DNA of 64,000 nucleotides from Basidiobolus meristosporus CBS 931.73 (lineage: Eukaryota > Basidiobolomycota > Basidiobolomycetes > Basidiobolales > Basidiobolaceae), in assembly GCA_002104905.1 (NCBI GenBank), contig MCFE01000481.1, forward strand, positions 1 to 64,000. The letters run 5' to 3'. This document shows, piece after piece, positions 35,062-45,763 of the stretch; within the stretch, counting starts at the first letter, position 1; each line of letters begins with the position of its first letter. Under the pieces are notes generated by a model, which saw only the letters and a list, made by a program, of their open reading frames with translations, had not been told where the DNA came from and ran no database searches. Position numbers and translations under genes: made by a program.

Positions 35062-36298
35062 ATACATACCTTCAAAGTAGCACTTGCTTCTTAGCTGTTT
35101 GTGATGTTTGCCATTTAATATATTGGATATATTTGTGCTTGCTTGATACTGATGTGCGGTACTGTTCATCTTTGCAACATTTGTTGGACTGCATCCACTT
35201 CCTCTGATGGGGTATGACTGGAATATATCTGGAGTGTAAACAATGTTTTCCCTCAATAGTAGTGGATTCCTGACAATTTAAACATGTTGCAATGGTAGCA
35301 TTTTTGGATGTGAATGCCATGCCACTGTTAACACATGGTGGAATCAGGACAGTCTCTGAATCATATGTTGCCAGCTGCATGAGAGTTGTCCACTTGTGCC
35401 ATGTATATGATGAGTTGCATCCTAGAATGATTTTGGCAAGAAGTAGTAATAAATCCTCAAAGCCCTCATTACTGATATTAATGGAAACACACCACTTCTC
35501 TGGCCACAACATTACATCATTCACCAGTAGATGGATTACTGGGCTAACCTGGCTCCACAAAGCATCCTAGGCATTTGTTTCAACTGGCATTGTCTCATTG
35601 CATATTGGGATTTGACCAGGCTCATATGTAGCACTGTTGCTAGCGGAGATAGGCTCACAGTTTCATCAATGAGCCTTCTTCATTGCAGCTATCACTTTGC
35701 ATGCCATATTTAGAAGGATGAGGTGAGCTCAAAGGTGCCACAAACTCACCAGACTCAGTTTGCACAAGGTAACAAGGTTATTGCCATGGGAAGATGATGT
35801 TCTTAGTATTTGTGTTTGGATAAAAAAATATATGTGAGTTTTGGAGTAAATCCCCTAAATCGCATAAGTTTGAGAGCAATACTGTCCATTATGCCCAAAA
35901 AGCCAGCTATGTTGCTGATGGCTGGGAGATCTTCAATACTACTGATAATCAGCACTTTAAAATGCCAGCCATTCACTGTATTCCCACTAGAATGCATACA
36001 AAATTTATCCAGCAATAGATACAGGTAGCTATTCAGGTGGGATGGAGATTTAGGCACATATACCAGTGAGACTACTATCAGATTATACTCTGATTTGGAT
36101 TCCTGCTAAAGTCATGTAAACAGATTGTTACAACTGAAATACTTATTAAGTGGTGGGTCTCAGTGGAGCTTCTTGCTGAGTATACAGTTGCACTTAATGT
36201 TAGTGTAGGGTATAGGGATTTGCATAGGTTAATACAATTGGCAGTTGAGGTACAACTGAAGCTCCAACAGAAATAAATCAATTTGTACACATGAACGG

Positions 36299-37103
36299 TG
36301 TGGTGGTGTAGAGGTACTCCGGGGAGAAGCTACACAACTCAAGGTGTGTGAGGTGCCCAATGGGTGCAATAACCTCTGTGTCTAAACTGCTGGTGTCTTT
36401 GTCAATATGTCACTATGATAAAAGCTCCTGCTTCTCTAGCTTCCTAGGTGCTCCAAGTGTCTCCAAAGGCCTCTGTGTGTCTTGTGCACTACCCTGAAAA
36501 GCTTCTTGATGGCAGGTTTGAGATGTACTGTTGAAGGCAGGTGCAGTGATCAACTGCTAATCAATAAGGTAGAAGTGTCACTGATAGAAGGGATGTTTGA
36601 TTGATGAGGGATTGCTTTCCCTTAAATACTTTTCCTGATTGCCAAGTGATTACTAATGACAAGGTTCTAAAAGATTCTAGGCATCAGTGGAATTCTTGAT
36701 GACATAACTATGAGCTAAAAATATGCCAAGAATGTCCTTGGAAGGTTCTAAAGGGCACAGCACATCCAACCAATCAGGAATCAGTAGTCTGAAACCTGTG
36801 CAACATAGAAATACCATATATGGTATTGAAATGATAGGGATGGTAACACAGACCTAGGTCATGTGTCATGGGTACTGACGCGGGTACTTGCCTTATGTAG
36901 ATACATATTATGATCACAAAGCTGAATAACATCTGGGATAACTAATGCTAATAACTAATCAAGGTAAACATCATATAGGGATAATGCTGATAATATGGGC
37001 AAAAGAAGAATGAGATAATACTGATAAGATAAAATATGGATAAGTTTATCATAATGACTATATGAATAAACTTGTCTGTGGGAGGTATGTTTACCCTACC
37101 ACA
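36299..37103 (-). repeat. LTR1 of the three-LTR array
   Basis: 805 bp. It keeps some CpG sites lost in LTR2 and LTR3 (for example CTCCGGGG against CTCCTGGG). Confidence 0.85.
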
Positions 37104-37228
37104 TCCACCCCCCACTTGAGCTAAAAAGTTTCAGGGAACTTTTTAGCTAACCACTGTAAGTTTGGAGAACAAAGTGCTCTCTCAGTCTTCCTTAATGAAG
37201 CCACCTGTTCTTTCTTAGGGGTAGAAAT

Positions 37229-37661
37229 CTACATGATGTCATTGATTGGATATTGTTTGAGTCCACACCACAGAAGGTTGCTGTTAGTCCTGGGCTCTCT
37301 GAGTATATTAGTATACCATGCTGAACCATCTGGGTAGTTCACTGCAGTTGCTATTGCTTTTACCTCCCATGGTCTTCCAAGAAGTAATTCAAATTTAGCC
37401 TTTGCACAAATGAATGCTGGGATCTCATGGGGTATTCCCTCAATGATGAGAGGAAAGCTGTGAATAATTCCTAAAAGCTTTGATTGCCCTGAGTTGGCAT
37501 CCTTCATGCTCCAAGTGATATTGGTGTCTATGGGCAATAGGTCTTTGCATGGTAGTTGTTTCCAAGCCTCCAAAGGCATCACACATATCTTCAGATCCAC
37601 TCTCTATATGACATAGGATTTCTTGATTATGCACAGTTCCTGTAGTTGTTGCAGTTGCCAC
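37229..37661 (-). pseudogene. Retropepsin-like domain of the three-LTR element (frameshifted)
   Basis: 37600-37229 reads ICVMPLEAWKQLPCKDLLPIDTNITWSMKDANSGQSKLLG...FELLLGRPWEV, a retroviral-type aspartic protease fold. The expected DTGSE motif is in another frame and reads HIESGSE, so the catalytic Asp appears lost. Confidence 0.65.
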
Positions 37662-37727
37662 TGAGTAGTAGTGTTTCTGGCTTTGATGCAGCTTACTGGT
37701 ATCTTGGCTTCCTTGAACTGTCCTGAC

Positions 37728-38815
37728 CTAGTTACCTTGAGTTGCTTCAATTGGATGCTTTCTTATTCTGATGTGCTCATCCAGAGTCTTTCTTACAGAT
37801 GGTGATATACTAAGTAGCTCTCCAACCTTGATTGATATGTTGCTTCCTAGTATATGACTTGTCAGAGCCTCTGGGGTACCATTTTGCTTGACTCTAAGCT
37901 GCATGTGGTAGTTGTTGGCCTTGGCAGACTCTTGTAAAGTTAATGGGGGTGATGCTTTCTTTGCAATCACAACTTCTGGCTCACATCTTGGTACTTTTGT
38001 TGCTGGGCCTGGATTAGCCATTTTTTCAGAATGGTGTCTCTTTGAAGCATAAATTGAAGCTATATGATCCTTGGGCCTCTCTGGGGTCCTCATAGTCAAA
38101 GTTAAGAACTTCAGCTGGATTAAAGTAGTCAGAATCTTCTTCTTTATGGAGGTGCACCTGTTCTTGTATGAGAGGTGACTTGCTTGTAGTGAACTCTCAT
38201 TCCTCCTTGTCCAAATGCTGTGGATAATTTGTCACCATGCTTACTGACTATATATCCCTGAGGACTATATAGAACATCACCTATAGATAGTAATGACTGG
38301 AGCTCTTGGCAATTTCTCTTGGAATGGTTGGCAGAGTCACACCACATGCATGTATATTTGACTTCTTTCTCTACTGGCTTCTGACCATGTGCTTTGCTGG
38401 CAAGTAGCAAAGAGAGTTTCTCTAGTTGCTGTGTCAGTTCCTGAATCTGAGTGCTTTGATTACTAGGATTAAGTAAGTCTTGGCTATCTTGGTATTGTGC
38501 TGAGCTTGAAAGAAGCTTTCTGATTGGTGAGGTTTCTTCAGGAGCAAGTAGCATCTGCTTAGCTAACTGAAATGCAGGCAGTGAACTCATAGCTTTCACA
38601 GTAGGATTGTTTTCAATCCTTCTCACCAGGTCTTCTGGTAGTGCTCTGAGAAGATAGGCAGATAAAGTGAGATCAGTGATAACTCCTTGGGCTTTCAGTG
38701 ACTCTCTAATATGCTCAAGGCCACTCAAGTATTCTTTCAATGGTAGCAGCTTAAACTTGCTATAAGCAAAGTTCTCCAAGTCTTGAAGTGTGTAGTCAAC
38801 TTGTCTCTATCCATA
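37728..38815 (-). pseudogene. Gag-like gene with CCHC zinc knuckle (three-LTR element)
   Basis: 38779-38144 (211 codons) has a helical gag region (LTLSAYLLRALPEDLVRRIENN) and an intact CCHC knuckle, CMWCDSANHSKRNC. 38099-37728 continues with a linker containing ILGSNISIKVGELLSISPSVRKTL, a motif I associate with retropepsin-bearing elements of basidiomycetes. The two open parts are separated by a stop or frame change. Confidence 0.7.
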
Positions 38816-39119
38816 TTCATCAATCAAGTAGCTCTTCAAGAGGGTCTAATTTGTTAGCAGATCATTTCTTTCATATAATGAGAGCATGATCTCATCAGTG
38901 CTGTAAGGGGGCATCTCTTCAGCCATAATGGCCTTAGGTATTTTGTGAGCTCTGCAGAAAAGCTCCCACCTCTCAATGAAAGCTTTAACTTTAGTTCCAT
39001 GCAAAGAAAGGGGTTACTTGCATTCCTGGTAAAGGTATATCCATGGTCTTGATAATTTGTTCTTTCTTAAGTCTTCTAGGGGCAGTTCAGTCAAACCCCC
39101 TATGTTGGGTGCCAAATAT

Positions 39120-40129
39120 GTGGTGGTATAGAGGTACTCCTGGGAGAAGCTACACAACTCAAGGTGTGTGAGGTGTCTGATGGGTGCAATAACCTCTGTG
39201 TCTAAACTGCTGGTGTCTTTGTCAATATGTCACCATGGTAAAAGCTCCTGCTTCTCTAGCTTCCTAGGTGCTCCAAGTGTCTCCAAAGGCCTCTGTGTGT
39301 CTTGTGCACTACCCTGAAAAGCTCCTTGATGGCAGGTCTGAGATGTACTGTTGAAGGCAGGTGCAGTGATCAACTGCTTAATCAATAAGGTAGAAGTGTT
39401 ACTGATAGAAGGGATGATTTATTGATGAGGGATTGCTCTCCCTTAAATACTTTTCCCGAATTGCCAAGTGATTACTAATGACAAGGTTCTAGAAGATTCT
39501 AGACATCAGTGGAATTCTTGATGACATCACTATGAGCTAAAAATATGCCAAGAATGTCCTGGAAGGTTCTAAAGGGCACAGCACATCCAACCAATCAGGA
39601 ATCAGTAGTCTGAAACCTGTGCAACATAGAAATACCATATATGGTATTGAAATGGTAGGGATGGTAACACAGACCTAGGTCATGTGTCACGGGTACTGAC
39701 ACGGGTACTTGCCTTATGTAGATACATATAATGATCACAAAGCTGAATAACATCTGGGATAACTAATGCTAATAACTAATCAAGGTAAACATCATATGGG
39801 GATAATGCTGATAATATGGGCAAAAGAAGAATGAGATAATACTGATAAGAAAAAATATGGATAAGTATATCATAATGACTAGACTTGTTCCATTGTGCAT
39901 TGATCATAGTGCAGAAAGTGCTGTATATTTGTTATTAATTTGATATTTTAGGTCATATGCATGTCAATTTGATCCAATTTGGCACTGTATGCACTATCTG
40001 CACTCTGTGGCATGATCAGGCACCATCTGGCATGCTGTGGCACTATTGGCACTATGATCAGCTGGAATGATGAAACAAGTCTACTATATGAATAAACTTG
40101 TCTGTGGGAGGTATGTTTACCCTTCCACA
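39120..40129 (-). repeat. LTR2 of the three-LTR array, with a MITE inside
   Basis: 805 bp of LTR plus a 202-bp MITE and its 3-bp target duplication at 39881-40085. Confidence 0.85.
39881..40082 (+). mobile_element. 202-bp MITE related to the Harbinger element, TSD ACT
   Basis: Inverted ends AGACTTGTT/AACAAGTCT with ACT at 39878-39880 and 40083-40085. LTR1 (near 37064) and LTR3 (near 40894) show the empty site with a single ACT. The interior repeats GGCACTAT-like motifs also found near the right end of the 45021-48438 transposon, which shares these termini. Confidence 0.9.
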
Positions 40130-40133
40130 ACGG

Positions 40134-40938
40134 TGTGGTGGTGTAGAGGTACTCCTGGGAGAAGCTACACAACTCAAGGTGTGTGAGGTGTCTGATGGGT
40201 GCAATAACCTCTGTGTCTAAACTGCTGGTGTCTTTGCCAATATGTCACCATGGTAAAAGCTCCTGCTTCTCTAGCTTCCTAGGTGCTCCTAGTGTCTCCA
40301 AAGGCCTCTGTGTGTCTTGTGCACTACCCTGAAAAGCTCCTTGATGGCAGGTCTGAGATGTACTGTTGAAGGCAGGTGCAGTGATCAACTGCTAATCAAT
40401 AAGGTAGAAGTGTTACTGATAGAAGGGATGATTTATTGATGAGGGATTGCTCTCCCCTAAATACTTTTCCTGATTGCCAAGTGATGACTAATGACAAGGT
40501 TCTAGAAGATTCTAGACATCAGTGGAATTCTTGATGACATCTCTATGAGCTAAAAATATGCCAAAAATGTCCTGGAAGGTTCTAAAAGGCACAGCACATC
40601 CAACCAATCAGGAATCAGTAGTCTGAAACCTGTGCAACATAGAAATACCATATATGGTGTTGAAATGGTAGGGATGATAACACAGACCTAGGTCATGTGT
40701 CACTGGGTACTGACGCAGGTACTTGCCTTATGTAGATACATATAATGATCACAAAGCTGAATAACATCTGGGATAACTAATGCTAATAACTAATCAGGGT
40801 AAACATCATATGGGGATAATACTGATAATATGGGCAAAGGAAGAATGGGATGATACTGATAAGATAAAATATGGATAAGTATATTATAATGACTATATGA
40901 GTAAACTTGTCTGTGGGAGGTATGTTTACCCTACCACA
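40134..40938 (-). repeat. LTR3 of the three-LTR array
   Basis: 805 bp, sharing several substitutions with LTR2 that are absent from LTR1. Confidence 0.85.
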
Positions 40939-40942
40939 ACGG

Positions 40943-41225
40943 TAAGAGAAATAGTTCAGTAGGAAGTAAGGAGTGTGAAAAAGAGGCAATGGCCAATCAA
41001 TGTATACAAATGTAGGAGGTGATTAAGTGTATGGGATCAGAAAGTGAGCAAATTGGCAGAGAACCAATCAAAAACCACTTACATACTGTTGTGATGAGAA
41101 ATTTGACCAAGTTTTTTGTGAAATCTGGGGTGAAATTATTTTTCAATAGTCTCTGCATGGTGTCCTGACAGGATCAGTACCTCTTAGTAATGGGACTTTA
41201 AGTCTGTGATGGCCTTTTGATGGAA
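40943..41225 (+). repeat. Left arm of a long inverted repeat
   Basis: About 283 bp matching the reverse complement of 41698-42011. It continues, across the LTR array, the ORF2 3' end at 36095-36298. This is probably the terminal or subterminal region of the Tnp2/ORF2 transposon on its ORF2 side. A third copy of the same region lies at about 58115-58450. Confidence 0.75.
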
Positions 41226-41697
41226 TCATCACAATAACTTCTCATAGAGAAAGTATATGGCAACTTTGCAAGCATCACACTAAAAAGACATACGGTTGTG
41301 TTGATATGGTGTGTCAATTGAAGTGGTTGTGCACATATGCAGAGGTTAGTAAGCAGGAGGCTATAGCTTTTTTGATTCAAGCTCTATGTGGAGTGCACAA
41401 GGTATAAGTGGGTAAGCAAACAAAGTGGGGCAATTCTATAGTATGAATGGCACAAGAGGAGGTAGAAATAGTAAAAACCATCTGGTAAATAGGTACAGTA
41501 GAATTACACAGTACTACCTGTAAGTTGCTCTATTGCCATTATAAAGCCAGCAAAGGTTTGCTATGCATTCATTAGAGCACTGATAAGTTTCTTGCCATAT
41601 AAGGCAATTGGATGTATTGGCCAACTAGGTCCTCTCAAGTAAATGTAGAACACATCAAGATTGTTAGAATGCCATGCAGTTCTTGTATAAAGACCAT
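41226..41697 (+). mobile_element. Tnp2 3' fragment between the inverted arms
   Basis: Matches the 3' end of the Tnp2 gene (GGCAACTTTGCAAG...AAAAAG block and the following noncoding DNA, as at 63540-63800), in plus orientation and without the rest of the gene. Confidence 0.7.
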
Positions 41698-42011
41698 CTA
41701 AGCCCTATGAAAAATTATTGTGATGATCTGGTCAAAAGGCCGTCACAAACTTAAAGTCCCATTGCTAAGAGGTACTGATCCCATCAGGACACCATCCAGA
41801 GACCATTAAAAAATAATTGCACCTCAGATTTCACAAAAAACTTTGTCAAGATTTTTCATCACAACAATGTATAAGTGGCTTTTGATTGGTTCCCTGCCAG
41901 TTTGCTCACTTCCTGATCCCAGAAACTCTATTGCCTCCTATGTTTGTGTGCATTGACTGGCTATTGCCTTATTTTCAGCTCCTTACTTCCTGACTCAACT
42001 GTTTCTCTTAC
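41698..42011 (-). repeat. Right arm of the long inverted repeat
   Basis: Reverse complement of 40943-41225 with scattered substitutions and small indels. It marks the left end of copy B. Confidence 0.75.
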
Positions 42012-42029
42012 TTTTCATGTGTACAAATT

Positions 42030-45017
42030 GATTTATTTCTGTTGAAGCTTCAGTTGTACCTCAACTACTAATTGTATTGACCTATACAAGTCCCTATACC
42101 CTACACTAACATAAAGCCCAGCTCCACACTCAACAAGTAACTCCATTAAAATCCACCACTCAATAAGTATTTCTGCTGTAATGCTCTGGTTCCACAACTT
42201 TAGCAGGAACCCAATGGCTTTATGCCACTGTTCATTCACTGGTTCCTACATGTGGTGGTCTTCAGCTGGCACTGCAAGGTCTAGCACCTCATCTGCCAGT
42301 CTTTGCAATAAACTCTAGCAATAATCCAGTGCGTTTTCTGGAGCACTGCACTTGAAGAAGTGATGCAACCTCTTGGTGTGCCTTTTGATGTTCCAAAACT
42401 CCACTGAAGGCATTGTGATGGTCTTTTGAGCTCTTGACAATGTAGCCTTGTCTGTTAGTAGATTTTAACACTGTCAACTATGGAGGATGCAGAGGCTGTT
42501 GTAGACAAATTGCCTTTTTCATCAAACTCATTTACCTTGCTGGAGTGAAGCTTAACTGGCTGTGTTTCCAACTCTTCTGAAAACAGCTGTTTTCTTGTTG
42601 GTAATTCTTCTTAGCTATGATGGGATTTAGTCTGTTCCTGGCTTGCGGCGTAGTGGGGTGACAGTGACACCCACTGACAGATGTGCTCATTCCCTTATTT
42701 TGTACTTCCTTCTATCTCTACTACACTTATTTTAGTTTTATCCCATTTGTCTTACCCAATCAGTACTATCCCATAAGCCGGTTGACTATCACACCTGTTT
42801 ACCTTATTGCATAAGTTACCCCTCACTTTATGTAAGACAACTAGCTATAAGTACTTCTATATTAGGCAAGTACCTGCGCCAGTACCCATGACACATGATC
42901 AACCCTGTGTCACCATCCCTACCATTTCCATACCATATATGGTATCCATATGTTACACAGGTTTCAGAATACTGATTCCTGATTGGTTGGATGTGCTGTG
43001 CCTCTTAGAACCTTCCAGCACCTACTTGGAACATTCTTGGGTCATTCTGATGTCATTAAGATTTCTGTTGATATCTGGAACCTTCTGAAACACAATGATT
43101 AGTACTCACTTAGCCAGTGAGAAAAGTACATAAGGGAGGCTATCCCTCAACAATAAATCATCATCCCTTTTATCAATATACTGACTTGTTGATTAGTGTG
43201 ATCACTGCTACCTGCTGCTACCTGAACTTCCAACCCTAGACTACAGGACACTCCCAGGAAGCTGTGCTGACAGCCAACTGACTTTGGAGGCACTACTTGT
43301 GAAGAATACTCAGAGTAGGTATCTTTTATTATATTTGATTCTTTCCCAAGTTTGTTCTTGTACAGGCAAAGATACTTTTCTGTCTTTGTAACTATTGACC
43401 ACAGCTGCATTCTTATCAAGTCCCTGCTGGTGGAGTTTACAGTTGTTTTGACTTTGGAAGCTTTAGTACATTGGCATCTCAAAGGACACTGAACCCAGCA
43501 CATACTTTTGTTAAGACGCCAACTAAGTTGGGGATTGTAGCTCAATAGTTTTCCCTTGACAAGCTTGTGGCTTTATTCCCCTTCACATTAGATTAGAGAC
43601 AGAACCCAAGTATTCCTAGCAAGCTTTTGCCAGAGGTTATTGCACCCAGTGAACACCCCACACACAAAACACTTGAGAAGTGTCGGACATATATCTCCCT
43701 TGGACCTATACACCACCACATCGGCATTAATTGGCAAGAAATGCAGTTTTTTTTACATGCCTCCCTGTCCGGGGCTTGGGTGGACACTTTTCCCTTTATC
43801 ACTGCCAGGTCTTTCACTGCCACTTTGTCTGAGCGCTTCTTGTAAAGAACTTTGTTCACTCCTGGATAGGTTATGCTCTAACATATCAGTTTTGGCCTGC
43901 TTGTCCCTTGCTAGCACTCTGCTGGCAAACTGATGCTTCTATTCTAATTGTTTTGAGCTCTCAATGGTAGCTGTGATGGGCTCCTGTAAAAGCGGCTGGT
44001 ATTTATCACAGCCAGGTCTATCACCGCTACTTTGACTGGGTGCTTCTTGAGTGGTACTACGCTTTTTCCTTGATAAATGTTGTGCTGGTGCATCTATGTT
44101 TGCCTGCTTGTCCCCTATTGGCACTCTTCCAGATACCTGACATCTCTTTATGCTTGTCTAGAGCTTTTGCCCTGCTTGTAACAGGCTCTTGAGGAAGCCG
44201 CTGGTTATTAACCATGGCACCCTTGTTCTTCTGCCTTTGATAGTTTCTGCTATTCTTAAGATACTTTCTTAGCATACCAATGCAGGCCCAAAATCCATTT
44301 GCCTGTTTGAATCCAGGATAATGCTCATGAAATAAGTCAAGTGCATTCTACTTGGCCTTAAGTTCCTGATGGTCCCATGGTATGCTGGCCTTGAGGTGAT
44401 GAAGTGCTAGACTTCTGACAGCCTCTTGTATGTTAGCCAACTCTTCATTATTGCACTCAACAGCTTCATGGATCTTGAATGTCTTTTGATTTTTAGGCTT
44501 TGGTATGAACACCACATTGTCTCCCTCCCATGCAGTGATAAATTTTTCTGTGGGCTCTATTTTGGGCACTGTTGTTGTGCCTCAAAGACTGTATAGTACT
44601 ACTCTGCTGTTACATCAGGAAATGGCTCAGTTCTTGGCTGTGACATTGGGCTACTTGAGTTCCTTCTTTGCAGCAAAGATACTGCTTTCTCCACCTGAAT
44701 ATTGATTGCTCTACATGTAATTTCTGTTCATCCTGTTTCTGGACTATTTCCTGACTTCTCTGGGCTGTTGCATCTATACTTTCAGCCACTGCACCTAATT
44801 GCTTCATTAGTGCTTTGGTATGAGCTGACAACATACTTGCTAATATGGGTAGTGGTGATGTTATGATGGCCACTTGCTGGTCTTCAACGGAGGGTACTGC
44901 ATTTGTCACATTCCCATCTGGCTGAGCATAACAGTCAGCTTGTGGCTCCGCCAAGGGTCTCAAATGCCTACTTGACTGAGAGCCTGAGGAGTCTGCATTA
45001 TAACCTTCAATAGGCAC
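42030..45017 (-). pseudogene. ORF2 of the Tnp2/ORF2 family (unknown protein), copy B
   Basis: Minus strand. The N-terminal part at 45017-44610 has PLPILASMLSAHTKALMKQL and a Gln/Glu-rich coiled coil (QRSQEIVQKQDEQ). Middle parts at 44569-44057 include ECNNEELANIQEAVRSLALHHLKA and MLRKYLKNSRNYQRQKNKGAM. A Ser/Arg/Lys-rich region follows (KKRSTTQEAPSQSSGDRPGCDK). The C-terminal part at 42239-42033 ends VQLKLQQK. It is interrupted by a solo LTR and several stops. I do not recognise the family. Confidence 0.55.
42650..43721 (-). mobile_element. Solo LTR related to the 805-bp LTR family, in ORF2 of copy B
   Basis: Minus sense begins TGTGGTGGTGTATAGG, like the 805-bp LTRs, and contains their characteristic block (reverse complement of GTACTGACGCGGGTACTTGCC at about 42868-42890). 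CGGC flanks it at 42646-42649 and 43722-43725. The uninterrupted ORF2 sequence is at about 59060 in copy C (CTTGTGGCATTAATTGG). About 1.07 kb, longer and more diverged than the other LTRs. Confidence 0.7.
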
Positions 45018-45763
45018 ACTAGACTTGTTCCATCGTACCGTGCCAGGGCGCGCGGCGCAATCCGCGGTCGCAAAGAACGATTGGGCGCGATATTATGGCT
45101 ACCAGAAGACAGGATCGTTCTTGGACGATTTTGCACTATGCGGGTCGATCTTGCACACTATGGCACAATCTGACACGATGAGGTTGGCACGGATGATCGC
45201 GCCAACTTGTAATGTTTGCATCACGTGCGCGATCGGATACTGCTATAATGGCAGGTAAAATCCGGTATTTGGATATGTTTCTTTAATGTAAATGGAAATA
45301 AATGTGTATCACACTATAAACTATACTGATACTTACCATTTTGGTTACCCTCACTCCAATTGGATGGTATCTCAGTGGTTAATTGGTCCAAAAGTATCCT
45401 GAAGCTGGCATCCCCCAATTGGCTCATTGACTACTAAAAAAGCTACCTGATTCGCCAACAAATATCCCATTTTGCCCATTGAGCAAGTATATCCCTGATC
45501 CTAGTAATTGGGCTAGGTGTCATAGCTAGCACGCAAGCGATCGTGTAGGTGCGGAACAGATCCAATTGCTGCACTGCTATTACAGATGACGTATATATAT
45601 GCAGGGTGTTTATTTATAGGGGTTCTGTCTCAAATGTGAGACAACCTTGATATTACTTATATCAAAAATTTGATGATCACTGATTTGCGATGGCTCAATT
45701 TGGATCGCAAAAAAAAAGGGTTGTCGGGATCATTACGAATGTGAGCGATTCAAAGCGATCGCA

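Larger units (their letters stand above)
28031..36298 (-). mobile_element. Tnp2/ORF2 DNA transposon, copy D (reverse orientation, heavily nested)
   Basis: Tnp2 parts read on the minus strand, in order: N-terminal and zinc-binding part 35790-35062; middle part 30333-30013 and 29623-28869; C-terminal part 28770-28522 and 3' noncoding DNA to about 28040.  It is split by a copia element (30339-35061) and a solo LTR (29629-30012). A second, out-of-order Tnp2 middle fragment lies at 35803-36057. The C-terminal end of an ORF2 gene reads on the plus strand at about 36095-36280 (ILIKWWVSVELLAEY...VQLKLQQK). Confidence 0.65.
36299..40938 (-). mobile_element. Three-LTR array of a gag+protease-only LTR retroelement
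   Basis: LTR1 36299-37103, internal 37104-39119, LTR2 39120-40129 (805 bp once its 205-bp MITE insertion is removed), LTR3 40134-40938. All three are 805 bp, TGTGGTGG...CCACA. The 4-bp ACGG lies at 36295-36298, 40130-40133 and 40939-40942. On the minus strand a polypurine tract (GTGGGGGGTGGA) abuts LTR1, and TGGCACCCAACATAGGGGG next to LTR2 may be the primer site. The internal region has gag and protease-like genes but no reverse transcriptase or integrase, so the element looks non-autonomous. Confidence 0.85.

Noticed and set aside
29629-36298. CRISPR-like or host-gene interpretation of the repeated blocks
   Set aside because: All repeats resolve into LTRs and transposon copies; no short regularly spaced repeats.
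41198-43545. Several 60-130 aa ORFs
   Set aside because: They lie inside inverted arms, ORF2 remnants and an LTR, with no independent support.
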